Assembly: GCA_031290635.1 (NCBI GenBank)
Contig: JAITNE010000040.1
Coordinates: 1-6,372, forward strand
Reading direction: 5' to 3'
From: Tannerella sp.
Lineage (GTDB): Bacteria > Bacteroidota > Bacteroidia > Bacteroidales > Tannerellaceae
DNA: 6,372 bases
Under the pieces are notes generated by a model that worked only from the letters and a program-made list of their open reading frames with translations, did not search any database and was not told where the DNA came from. Made by a program: the position numbers and the translations under genes. This document shows, one piece after another, positions 1-6,372 of the stretch (the first letter of the stretch is position 1; the number at the start of each line of letters is the position of its first letter).

Positions 1-171
1 TTTTTACGAAATCAGCATGATTTGCAGGATTAACATATTGATAATATGCAGATGATTGACGGATTGATATAATTATCGGAAATGCGTTCGATGTGCGGAC
101 TGTGGCAAGCCCTGCCGGAAGCAATGAAGATATATTATTAAGTGCAGACGCAGCACGCTACGTCTATACAT

Positions 172-189
172 TAGTGAAATTAGTGAAAT
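172..189. repeat. Perfect 9-bp tandem duplication
   Basis: The unit tagtgaaat occurs twice back to back at 172-180 and 181-189, followed by the related string tcgtgg. It lies at the end of the possible coding remnant and just before a small hairpin. No function is evident. Confidence 0.6.
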
Positions 190-193
190 TCGT

Positions 194-210
194 GGAGAAA
201 AATCTCCTTT
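194..210 (+). terminator. Small hairpin with short T run, weak terminator candidate
   Basis: A 5-bp perfect stem (ggaga 194-198 with tctcc 203-207) encloses a 4-base loop and is followed by only three T residues. The position fits the end of a transcript entering from the left. The stem is short and the T run minimal, so termination is doubtful. Confidence 0.2.
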
Positions 211-229
211 GAGGACAAAATCAGTTTTC

Positions 230-257
230 AGATTGCTTCGTACCTCGCAATGACGGA
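230..257 (+). repeat. Dispersed intergenic repeat, copy 1
   Basis: The 17-mer agattgcttcgtacctc (230-246) is followed by gcaatgacgga. The same 17 bases occur exactly in inverted orientation at 6246-6262, and with one mismatch in direct orientation at 6169-6185, so the motif brackets the two-gene unit. Here it also carries a short internal inverted repeat, attgc (232-236) against gcaat (247-251). From memory, strings of the type gattgcttcg...cgcaatgacg are common as intergenic repeats in many bacterial genomes. Its tail, atgacggag, recurs inside the adjoining tandem array. Confidence 0.7.
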
Positions 258-258
258 G

Positions 259-382
259 ACATTCAAGTCGATGAGGCGGATATGCAAGTCGATGACGGAG
301 ATATGCAAATCGATGACGCGGTCATGCAAGTCGATGACGCGGACATGGAAGGCAATTACGGACATGAAATTCAAATACTTGG
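259..382. repeat. 21-bp-period tandem repeat array
   Basis: Four 21-bp units lie at 259-279, 280-300, 301-321 and 322-342, sharing a core close to atgcaagtcgatgacg. Two decayed units follow: 343-361, which is 19 bp, and 362-382. They keep only the acatg start and gg end. Because the period is a multiple of three and the unit lacks stops in two frames, short open frames run through the array (for example ATG 250 to TAA 420, 56 codons). These have no ribosome-binding support and are probably by-products. The array ends just upstream of the candidate promoter of the GH95 gene. It could be a variable-number repeat, a protein-binding array or neutral. Confidence 0.8.
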
Positions 383-410
383 ACATAAAACTTATTAAAC
401 AGTATATTTT
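379..410 (+). promoter_or_regulatory. Candidate Bacteroidota-type promoter for the GH95-GH78 operon
   Basis: TATATTTT at 403-410 matches the Bacteroidota -7 consensus TAnnTTTG except for the last base. A TTG at 379-381 lies 21 bp upstream, within the usual spacing to the -33 element (TTTG). Transcription would start around 417 and leave a leader of only about ten bases. The region is very AT-rich, so a chance match is possible, and the -33 half falls at the degenerate end of the tandem array. Confidence 0.3.
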
Positions 411-425
411 TAATTTATAAACATT

Positions 426-3032
426 ATGAAGTCAGAATTAATTACATTAACATTACTTTTTGCAACGATGTTTTCGTCGTGCAAATCAACCGACGGCGAC
501 GCAGATGACATGAAATTGTGGTACGACGCGCCTGCGCAGAGGTGGGTCGAAGCTCTTCCCATCGGTAACGGACGTTTGGGCGCGATGGTGTTCGGCGATC
601 CGTTTAATGAGACCCTGCAGCTCAACGAAGAAACCGTCTGGGCGGGTCAGCCCAACAATAACGGCAATCCGGATGCCAAGGATGCACTTCCGCAGGTCAG
701 GAAACTTCTTTTTGAAGGCAAGTATCGCGAAGCGCAGGATCTTGCGACCGAAAAGATTGTAAGTAAAACCAATCACGGCATGCCTTATCAGCCGGTTGGA
801 GACCTGAAACTGACCTTTCCCGCTAATGCTTCGGCGCAGGATTACCGTCGCGAGTTGGACTTGTCAACAGCCGTCGCAACTACGCGATACACTCTCGACG
901 GGGTGGAATTTGTGCGCGAAGCATTTGTATCGTTCACGGATCAGGTGATAGTTGTCAGGCTGACGGCGTCGAAGAAAGGAAAAATAAACTTCACGGCAAG
1001 TTTCAGCAGTCCGCAAAAAAGCGTTTCAGGCATCTCTGAAAATAAGATTAAAGATGACTCCGACAAAAAATTCGTCTCCGGAAGCCTGCTTCAACTTAAA
1101 GGCGTCTCCGGAAACCATGAAGGACTTGAAGGAAAAGTAAGGTTTACGGCTTCGGCGTCCGTTCGATACAGGGACGGATCGAGTGTTGAAGAGGGAGACT
1201 GTATTACCGTTAAGGATGCGGACGATGTTACAATCCTTGTATCCATCGCTACAAATTTTGTTAACTATCGCGATCTTGGCGCCGACGATGAACTTCAATC
1301 CGAAAGTTACATCCGCAACGCTTTGCAAAAGGATTACAGGAAACTCAAGGCAGATCACATCAGATTTTATCAGCAATATTTCAACCGTGTACAGTTGGAT
1401 TTGGGGAAGACCGATTCCGTCCGCAAGACTACGGATGTACGGATTCTGGAGTTTGCAAAAGCTAACGATCCACAGCTTGCGGCGCTGTACTTTCAGTATG
1501 GACGTTATCTGTTGATATCAAGTTCGCAACCCGGAAATCAGCCTGCTAACCTGCAGGGGATATGGAATGACCTGATTTCGCCGCCGTGGGACAGTAAATA
1601 TACCACAAATATCAACGCCGAGATGAATTACTGGCCTGCGGAAGTAACAAATCTGTCGGAACTGCATCAGCCGTTTATAGAAATGGTCAAAGAGATAGCC
1701 GAGTCGGGCGCTGAGACGGCGCGGCAGATGTACGGCGCACGCGGTTGGGTCTTGCATCACAATACCGACCTCTGGCGCTCTACCGGACCGGTGGATCAGG
1801 CCGGATCGGGGATGTGGCCGTCGGGCGGAGCATGGGTTTGCGAGCATTTGTGGGACAGATATTTATATTCGGGAGATAAAAAATATCTTGCAGATGTATA
1901 TCCTGTGATGAAGGGTGCGGCGACTTTTTTTACGGACTTTCTGATTGAAGAACCGACGCATCATTGGCTGGTTGTAGCTCCGTCAAATTCGCCGGAGAAC
2001 ACGTTTGCATATTCAAATTCATCTAAAAAAACATCATCATCCGAAGGAAAAATTGAACGTGCAACTAATTCTTACGGTATAACGATGGATAATCAGCTGC
2101 TGTTTGAGCTGTTTAACAACGTAATATCCGCTTCCGAAGCTCTGAATACAGATAAAAACTTTGCAGACACCCTCCGGCAGATGCTCAAACGTCTTCCGCC
2201 GATGCAGATAGGTCAACACAGTCAGCTGCAGGAATGGATCTGTGATTGGGACAATCCCGATGACAAGCATAGACACGTATCTCACCTTTACGGAGTTTAT
2301 CCAAGTTGTCAGATTTCGCCCGTCCGCACTCCGGAACTGTTCGACGCGGCTCGTACATCGCTTAACTATCGCGGCGATCCGGCTACAGGCTGGTCGATGG
2401 GCTGGAAAGTGTGCCTGTGGGCGCGTTTCCTTGATGGAAACAGGGCTTACAAACTTATCTCGGAGCAGCTAAAGCTCACCCAAAACCCCAAAACAACCTA
2501 CGAAGGCGGTGGGACTTACGCAAATATGTTTGACGCGCACCCGCCGTTTCAGATAGATGGAAACTTCGGTTGCACGGCCGGCATTGCGGAGATGCTGGTT
2601 CAAAGTCATGACGGCGCGGTGTATATTCTTCCGGCTTTGCCCGACGTATGGGCTACCGGTAAAGTGTCCGGACTGCGTACAAGAGGCGGATTTATCACGG
2701 ATATTCAATGGGAAAACGGTAAAATTAAATTATTGAAGATAAAATCTGTTCTGGGAGGTAACCTGCGTCTTAGAACAGTGAATGAATTAAAGTATGAAGC
2801 CGGAGTTTCAGACGTCGCAGCAAGCTCTTCAAACTCCTCAGAGTCTTCAAACTCATCATCATCCTTAAAAATTGCTTCGGGAATCAATCCAAATCCGTTT
2901 TTTAAGACTCACACAATACCGGCTCCTATTATTTCGGACAAGGCAAAGCTCAATCCTGCGGGCGTAAAACCTGTTTTTGAGTATGATATACTAACCGTGC
3001 AAGATGAAGAATACATTTTTACAATTAAATAA
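426..3032 (+). CDS. GH95 family alpha-L-fucosidase / alpha-L-galactosidase, lipoprotein
   Basis: This 868-residue enzyme is predicted to cleave terminal alpha-L-fucose (often alpha-1,2) or alpha-L-galactose from glycans by inversion. The first 19 residues form a lipoprotein signal with lipobox FSSC (Cys19). The acidic residues after it (STDGDADD) suggest export to the outer surface. The N-terminal beta-sandwich opens with [20 protein letters not shown] (31-50), a GH95 hallmark. The (alpha/alpha)6 barrel spans roughly 310-740 and contains NLQGIWND (375-382), NINAEMNYW (395-403), SPEN and HVSHLYG (617-623). By comparison with Bifidobacterium AfcA, the catalytic set would be Asn395, Asn397, Glu524 and Asp711 (in DGNFG), all present. 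The protein is longer than typical Bacteroides members, which I recall as about 800-830 residues. The excess includes Ser/Asn-rich inserts at about 529-545 and 800-813. The start is fixed by the signal peptide; no Shine-Dalgarno is seen. The next gene begins 8 bp downstream, implying an operon. Family is secure; fucose versus galactose specificity cannot be read here. Confidence 0.93.
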   Translation: MKSELITLTLLFATMFSSCKSTDGDADDMKLWYDAPAQRWVEALPIGNGRLGAMVFGDPFNETLQLNEETVWAGQPNNNGNPDAKDALPQVRKLLFEGKYREAQDLATEKIVSKTNHGMPYQPVGDLKLTFPANASAQDYRRELDLSTAVATTRYTLDGVEFVREAFVSFTDQVIVVRLTASKKGKINFTASFSSPQKSVSGISENKIKDDSDKKFVSGSLLQLKGVSGNHEGLEGKVRFTASASVRYRDGSSVEEGDCITVKDADDVTILVSIATNFVNYRDLGADDELQSESYIRNALQKDYRKLKADHIRFYQQYFNRVQLDLGKTDSVRKTTDVRILEFAKANDPQLAALYFQYGRYLLISSSQPGNQPANLQGIWNDLISPPWDSKYTTNINAEMNYWPAEVTNLSELHQPFIEMVKEIAESGAETARQMYGARGWVLHHNTDLWRSTGPVDQAGSGMWPSGGAWVCEHLWDRYLYSGDKKYLADVYPVMKGAATFFTDFLIEEPTHHWLVVAPSNSPENTFAYSNSSKKTSSSEGKIERATNSYGITMDNQLLFELFNNVISASEALNTDKNFADTLRQMLKRLPPMQIGQHSQLQEWICDWDNPDDKHRHVSHLYGVYPSCQISPVRTPELFDAARTSLNYRGDPATGWSMGWKVCLWARFLDGNRAYKLISEQLKLTQNPKTTYEGGGTYANMFDAHPPFQIDGNFGCTAGIAEMLVQSHDGAVYILPALPDVWATGKVSGLRTRGGFITDIQWENGKIKLLKIKSVLGGNLRLRTVNELKYEAGVSDVAASSSNSSESSNSSSSLKIASGINPNPFFKTHTIPAPIISDKAKLNPAGVKPVFEYDILTVQDEEYIFTIK
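2823..2864 (+). repeat. Ser/Asn low-complexity insert with imperfect 18-bp tandem repeat in GH95
   Basis: Fourteen consecutive codons (residues 800-813) encode only Ser, Asn and one Glu. Within them an 18-bp unit beginning tcttcaaactc is duplicated at 2826-2843 and 2844-2861, matching at 14 of 18 positions. The stretch lies in the C-terminal beta domain, just before the conserved NPNPF segment, so it looks like a loop expansion and not an interdomain linker. Replication slippage is the likely origin. Confidence 0.65.
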
Positions 3033-3040
3033 TTAACATC

Positions 3041-6000
3041 ATGAACAGATTTAACACTTTAGCCCTGATATTTGCGGTCGTGGCTACCCCGCTATGCGCT
3101 CAAACTGTCGTAGATACACAGTCCGTCGCTCAATCCCTAACTAATCTTGGCGATCAACCCCCAAAAGCCGTATGGATCTGGCATCCCGGCGACTTTGAAA
3201 TATGGCTCGGCAATCGAGTGCAGAAGCAGCGAACAGAACGTGAAGCCTTTTACGCACCGTTCTGGCGTGCAGATCATCATGCTTCGCTTGTGCGTTTCAT
3301 GAAAACCGTCGAGCTTGACGAAGCCGAAACCATCGACATTCACGTCGAAGGTGAATTTTCAGTCCGCATAGACGACCGTCTGGTTTATGAGGAACACATC
3401 CGGAAGTTGCTTATCCCGCAAGGTAAACACAGCATTATCGTTCAGGTTTATAACGCCGAAACGCCGCCAAGCATACTTGTGCAGGGCAAAACGATAGTGT
3501 CCGACAAGAGCTGGACTATTTCGCGACAAGCCGGAACGCCCGTCAAAGCCGACGCATGGATTTTTGATTCACCGGATACCAAGCCGTCCGACTATAAATT
3601 AGCTCGAAAGTTGATTGAACCTGTGAAAACAGTCCGTCGGGATGAATCCGTAACAGTTGACTTCGGCCGTGAAACTTTCGGATACCTCAAACTGAATAAT
3701 TTGCGGGGCACAGGCACTCTAACCGCCTACTACGGTGAATCGGAAGAAGAAGCCGCAAGCCCGGACGCCGAAACCCGCGACGTATTCCATATAAATCAGG
3801 CCGGAGACCTCGCCGACAATATCCCAAGAGACCTTGATCACAACATCATCCATGAAGTTACCCAAAACACCACCCACGACTATACCGTTTCGCCCCCCGT
3901 AACTACAACTGCAACTACCCTAAGTTATTCTGCGAAGAGTCGCGACTTCATCTCAGACCGCTCCCGCGCCTTCCGTTACGTCCGCTTTACATGGACAGGC
4001 GACGTCGGTTTCGACGATGTATCCATGTTTTACGAATTTAACCCTCTCCAATACAAAGGTTCGTTCAGCTGCGACGACGACGAAATCAACCGCATCTGGA
4101 TTACCTCTGCCTACACTTTGCACCTCTCATCCCGCGAATTTTTTATCGACGGAATCAAGCGCGACCGCTGGGTTTGGAGCGGCGACGCCTACCAAAGTTA
4201 CCTGATGAACTACTATCTGTTTTTCGATAACCCCCTGGTTAAACGAACTACATGGGCTTTACGAGGCAATGACCCCGTCGAAACCCACATCAACACTATC
4301 CTCGACTACACTTTCTATTGGTTTATGGGTATTTACGACTACTATCTCTACACCGGCGACCGTGAACTTCTGCAACAGATATATCCTAAAATGCTATCTT
4401 TGATGGACTTTTGCATTGCAAGACGCAACCGGGAAGGACTTGTAGAAGGTCTCCCCGGAGATTGGGTCTTTATCGACTGGGCGCCGATTGACAAGGAAGG
4501 CGAAGTTAGTGTTGAACAACTGCTTTTCTGTCGCAGTCTGGAAACTATGACCCTCTGCGCCGAGATTGTTAACGACCATAAGAACGCCGAGCTGTATCGA
4601 CAGCTTGCTTCACAGTTGCAGTCGAAAATTATCTCTATTTATTGGGATAAATCCCAAAAAGCCCTGGTACACGGACGTAAAAACGGCGTCCTCGACCGTA
4701 AAGTTACGAAGTATGCCAACATGTTTGCACTTAATTTCGGCTATCTCGACGCACAACAGCAAGAAGACGTCAAGCAAAACGTCCTCCTCAACGACGCAAT
4801 CCAGAAAATCACAACTCCATACATGCGTTTCTACGAACTCGAAGCCCTGTGTCGAATCAAACAGCAGCATCACGTCCTCTCCGAAATCAAGGACTACTGG
4901 GGAGGGATGCTCCGTCTTGGCGCGACATCCTTCTGGGAAGCCTTCGACCCCGAACAATCCGGCGCGGAACACTACGCCATGTACGATCGTCCGTTTGGTC
5001 GAAGCCTTTGCCATGCCTGGGGTGCAAGTCCAATCTATCTTTTCGGAAAATACTGGCTCGGAGTATGTCCGACATCCCCCGGCTACGCAACCTATCTGAT
5101 AGAGCCTGAACTCGGCGGTCTTAAATGGATGACCGGCAGCGTCCCCACGCCTTCGGGCAACATCAACCTTTCGGTTACCGAAAAGAAAATAACTGTCGAA
5201 ACCGTATCCGGCGCAGGCACACTGCGTTTCCGCAGCCGAACAAAACCATCCTGCAAGACCGGTAAAATAACCCTCTCCGCCGACGGTTACTACGAAATGA
5301 AACTCGAAGCCAACAGCAAGTACGAAGTCGGATATGCTGTCGCGACTGCTACTGCTGCTACTACTTCTTCTTCTACTTCTTCTACTTCTTCTGCTTCTTC
5401 GCAAGACGTATCTGTTCCGGAGATTTTGCGGACACACAGGGACAAAGCTCAGTTTACTAAATTAAAAGATAAAGTGAAGCTCACATCTCTGTTCAACGGC
5501 AAAAACTTTGACGGATGGTATATCTATTCTCAAGGCAGCGGCGTCAACAACGATATAGAGAAGGCATTTAACGTCGAAAACGGGCTTATTCATCTGGCCG
5601 GCGAAACGATGGGCTACCTTTGCACCAACAAATCCTACAAAAATTACTATTTACGTGTAGTTTTCCGTTGGGGCGACAAAAAATATCCTCCCCGCCAGAA
5701 CACTCGCCGCGACAGTGGTATCCTTTACCATTTTCCGTTAGGTGTAACGGACAAGATTTGGCCGAAATCCATTGAATGTCAGGTTCAGGAAGAAGATTGT
5801 GGCGATTATTGGTGTGTTGACGGAGCTACCGCCGATTCGCCCAACGAAAGCCGGATAGAAGGCGGTGTAATGAAACACATTATCCGTACCGACAACTTCG
5901 AAAATCCCGGACAGGAGTGGAACACGATAGAGATTATCTGCATTGACAACAAATCCGAACACTACGTAAACGGCCATTTAGTCAACCAAGCCCACAACCT

Positions 6001-6085
6001 GACCGTCGCCGAAGGCAAAATCCTGCTTCAATTAGAGTGCGCCGAAGTCTTTTACAAGACGGTAGAAATACTGTCGTTGAAGTAA
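3041..6085 (+). CDS. GH78 alpha-L-rhamnosidase fused to C-terminal DUF1080 domain
   Basis: This 1014-residue secreted protein is predicted to release terminal alpha-L-rhamnose. Residues 1-20 form a signal peptide with likely cleavage LCA|QT; Cys19 is not in a proper lipobox, since Leu precedes it. Beta-sandwich regions (about 42-330, including VDFGRETFGYL) precede an (alpha/alpha)6 catalytic barrel (about 340-680). The barrel motif DGIKRDRWVWSGD (370-382) places Asp375 at the general-acid position. Glu633 in SFWEAFDP is the likely general base, and SLCHAWG follows. A C-terminal beta domain runs to about 767, then a Ser/Thr linker (768-787). Residues about 813-1014 match DUF1080 (PF06439, 3-keto-disaccharide hydrolase-like): FNGKNFDGW (818-826), DSGILYH (891-897), SIECQVQ around Glu912, and the end EGKILLQ...FYKTVEI. 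A Thr-rich insert lies at about 278-300. The gene starts 8 bp after the GH95 stop, with an AT-rich leader and no Shine-Dalgarno. The GH78 call is strong. DUF1080 is clear by motifs, but its activity in this protein is unknown. Confidence 0.92.
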   Translation: MNRFNTLALIFAVVATPLCAQTVVDTQSVAQSLTNLGDQPPKAVWIWHPGDFEIWLGNRVQKQRTEREAFYAPFWRADHHASLVRFMKTVELDEAETIDIHVEGEFSVRIDDRLVYEEHIRKLLIPQGKHSIIVQVYNAETPPSILVQGKTIVSDKSWTISRQAGTPVKADAWIFDSPDTKPSDYKLARKLIEPVKTVRRDESVTVDFGRETFGYLKLNNLRGTGTLTAYYGESEEEAASPDAETRDVFHINQAGDLADNIPRDLDHNIIHEVTQNTTHDYTVSPPVTTTATTLSYSAKSRDFISDRSRAFRYVRFTWTGDVGFDDVSMFYEFNPLQYKGSFSCDDDEINRIWITSAYTLHLSSREFFIDGIKRDRWVWSGDAYQSYLMNYYLFFDNPLVKRTTWALRGNDPVETHINTILDYTFYWFMGIYDYYLYTGDRELLQQIYPKMLSLMDFCIARRNREGLVEGLPGDWVFIDWAPIDKEGEVSVEQLLFCRSLETMTLCAEIVNDHKNAELYRQLASQLQSKIISIYWDKSQKALVHGRKNGVLDRKVTKYANMFALNFGYLDAQQQEDVKQNVLLNDAIQKITTPYMRFYELEALCRIKQQHHVLSEIKDYWGGMLRLGATSFWEAFDPEQSGAEHYAMYDRPFGRSLCHAWGASPIYLFGKYWLGVCPTSPGYATYLIEPELGGLKWMTGSVPTPSGNINLSVTEKKITVETVSGAGTLRFRSRTKPSCKTGKITLSADGYYEMKLEANSKYEVGYAVATATAATTSSSTSSTSSASSQDVSVPEILRTHRDKAQFTKLKDKVKLTSLFNGKNFDGWYIYSQGSGVNNDIEKAFNVENGLIHLAGETMGYLCTNKSYKNYYLRVVFRWGDKKYPPRQNTRRDSGILYHFPLGVTDKIWPKSIECQVQEEDCGDYWCVDGATADSPNESRIEGGVMKHIIRTDNFENPGQEWNTIEIICIDNKSEHYVNGHLVNQAHNLTVAEGKILLQLECAEVFYKTVEILSLK
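5345..5401 (+). repeat. Trinucleotide microsatellite encoding the interdomain linker
   Basis: Nineteen codons are drawn almost entirely from act, gct and tct and encode only Thr, Ala and Ser (residues 769-787). They sit exactly between the end of the GH78 C-terminal beta domain and the DUF1080 module, so the stretch acts as a flexible linker. Near-pure trinucleotide repetition makes it prone to slippage in multiples of three, which would change linker length without breaking the frame. Confidence 0.85.
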
Positions 6086-6095
6086 TACTAATGAT

Positions 6096-6117
6096 GGAAA
6101 TATTTAGTTGGATTTCC
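6096..6117 (+). terminator. Hairpin after the operon, weak terminator candidate
   Basis: A 6-bp stem pairs ggaaat (6096-6101) with atttcc (6112-6117) around a 10-base loop, starting 11 bp after the GH78 stop codon. No T run follows, so it is not a classical intrinsic terminator. The larger inverted repeat further downstream could contribute to 3' end formation instead. Confidence 0.22.
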
Positions 6118-6168
6118 GGGAGCAACAAAGCTGCGGCTTCGTAATATAAGTTGAAATATAATGAATTG

Positions 6169-6262
6169 AGATTGCTTCGCACCTCCACTACAGTATAACG
6201 CTGGAGCTTTATATCTCCCGGGATGCAGTACATGTCCGTCCCCCAGAGGTACGAAGCAATCT
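6169..6262. repeat. 94-bp inverted-repeat element built from two dispersed-motif copies
   Basis: The left arm agattgcttcgcacctc (6169-6185) pairs with gaggtacgaagcaatct (6246-6262) over 17 bp with one mismatch, enclosing 60 bp. The right arm is the exact reverse complement of 230-246 upstream of the operon. The interior contains a short ggag/ctcc inverted repeat and a cccggg hexamer, but no open frame that I consider real. It could form a stem-loop at the end of the operon transcript or be a small nonautonomous repeat element; no clear target-site duplication is visible. The remaining 6263-6372 shows nothing I can identify. Confidence 0.7.
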
Positions 6263-6372
6263 AATCGTTTACCAAATTGCTGAATGGTTTTGGATTGCGA
6301 AGATATTCTTTTATTAGATACTAACTGAAAGGAAACTACCGCATTGGATTTTTAGCTTTAGACATGTATTCG

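Larger units (their letters stand above)
60..212 (+). pseudogene. Possible decayed C-terminal coding remnant
   Basis: This frame is open for about 50 codons and ends at TGA 210-212. It has no ATG, and a TGA at 57-59 cuts it off from anything upstream. The middle of the translation (VRTVAS, then GSNEDILLSADAARYVY) reads like real protein. It loosely recalls the last strands of discoidin (F5/8 type C) domains, which often end secreted glycoside hydrolases and carry an ARYVR-like motif. The last codons fall in a 9-bp tandem duplication and look non-genic. It could be the frameshifted tail of an upstream gene, or simply a chance open frame. The resemblance is from memory and weak. Confidence 0.2.

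Noticed and set aside
259..382. CRISPR array
   Set aside because: The 21-bp units are directly adjacent with no spacers and diverge progressively. This is a simple tandem repeat, and no cas gene is present.
486..776. Minus-strand open frame opposite the start of GH95
   Set aside because: It is antisense to conserved GH95 sequence, has no leader signals, and shows no recognisable protein motif.
3059..3100. Lipobox in the GH78-DUF1080 protein
   Set aside because: Cys19 is preceded by Leu, where a lipobox needs Gly, Ala or Ser. The sequence LCA|QT fits signal peptidase I cleavage better.
4566..5099. Plus-strand open frame of 177 codons in another frame of the GH78 gene
   Set aside because: It overlaps the catalytic barrel coding sequence. 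Its Ser/Thr-rich translation has no family motif and is a frame shadow of the C-rich coding region.
4610..5437. Long minus-strand open frame (275 codons) starting within the microsatellite region
   Set aside because: It lies wholly antisense to the GH78-DUF1080 gene, and its Arg/Ser-rich N-terminus is simply the complement of the linker repeat. No domain is recognisable, whereas the plus strand has clear family motifs throughout.
6169..6262. Insertion sequence or attachment site
   Set aside because: There is no transposase or integrase frame, no convincing target-site duplication, and the arms are only 17 bp. Inverted-repeat element is the most that can be supported.
6364..6372. ATG at 6364 as the start of a following gene, with tagcttta (6353-6360) as its -7 box
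   Set aside because: Only three codons remain in the window, and no matching -33 element was found at the right distance, so nothing supports a gene call.

Overview
The window looks like a piece of a Bacteroidota genome, most likely Bacteroidales. The evidence is two long, adjacent, secreted glycoside hydrolases of families typical of that phylum. Both start codons follow AT-rich leaders with no Shine-Dalgarno sequence, and a weak match to the Bacteroidota promoter (TTG, 21 bp, TAnnTTT) lies upstream. There is no ribosomal RNA or other taxonomic marker, so the assignment rests on gene families and expression signals.

Layout. Positions 1-425 hold no convincing intact gene. They contain a possible decayed coding remnant (60-212), a 9-bp tandem duplication (172-189), a small hairpin (194-210), one copy of a 17-bp dispersed motif (230-246) running into a 21-bp-period tandem array (259-342, degenerate to about 382), and a candidate promoter. 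Positions 426-3032 encode a lipoprotein GH95 enzyme (alpha-L-fucosidase or alpha-L-galactosidase). Eight bases later, 3041-6085 encode a secreted two-part protein: a GH78 alpha-L-rhamnosidase joined by a Ser/Thr linker to a C-terminal DUF1080 (3-keto-disaccharide hydrolase-like) domain. Positions 6086-6372 are noncoding as far as I can see. They hold a weak hairpin and a 94-bp element whose ends are inverted copies of the same 17-bp motif found upstream.

How the genes work together. The 8-bp gap implies one transcript. The GH95 would remove terminal alpha-L-fucose or L-galactose, and the GH78 would remove terminal alpha-L-rhamnose. This pair suits side-chain trimming of a deoxysugar-rich glycan such as pectic rhamnogalacturonan, arabinogalactan or an exopolysaccharide. 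The role of the DUF1080 module is unclear. No SusC/SusD, sulfatase or regulator gene is in view, so a polysaccharide utilization locus is only inferred.

The most unusual features are the GH78-DUF1080 fusion across a trinucleotide microsatellite, several Ser/Thr-rich low-complexity inserts in both enzymes, and the dispersed and tandem repeats that flank the gene pair. I see no clearly new defence, mobile or RNA system.
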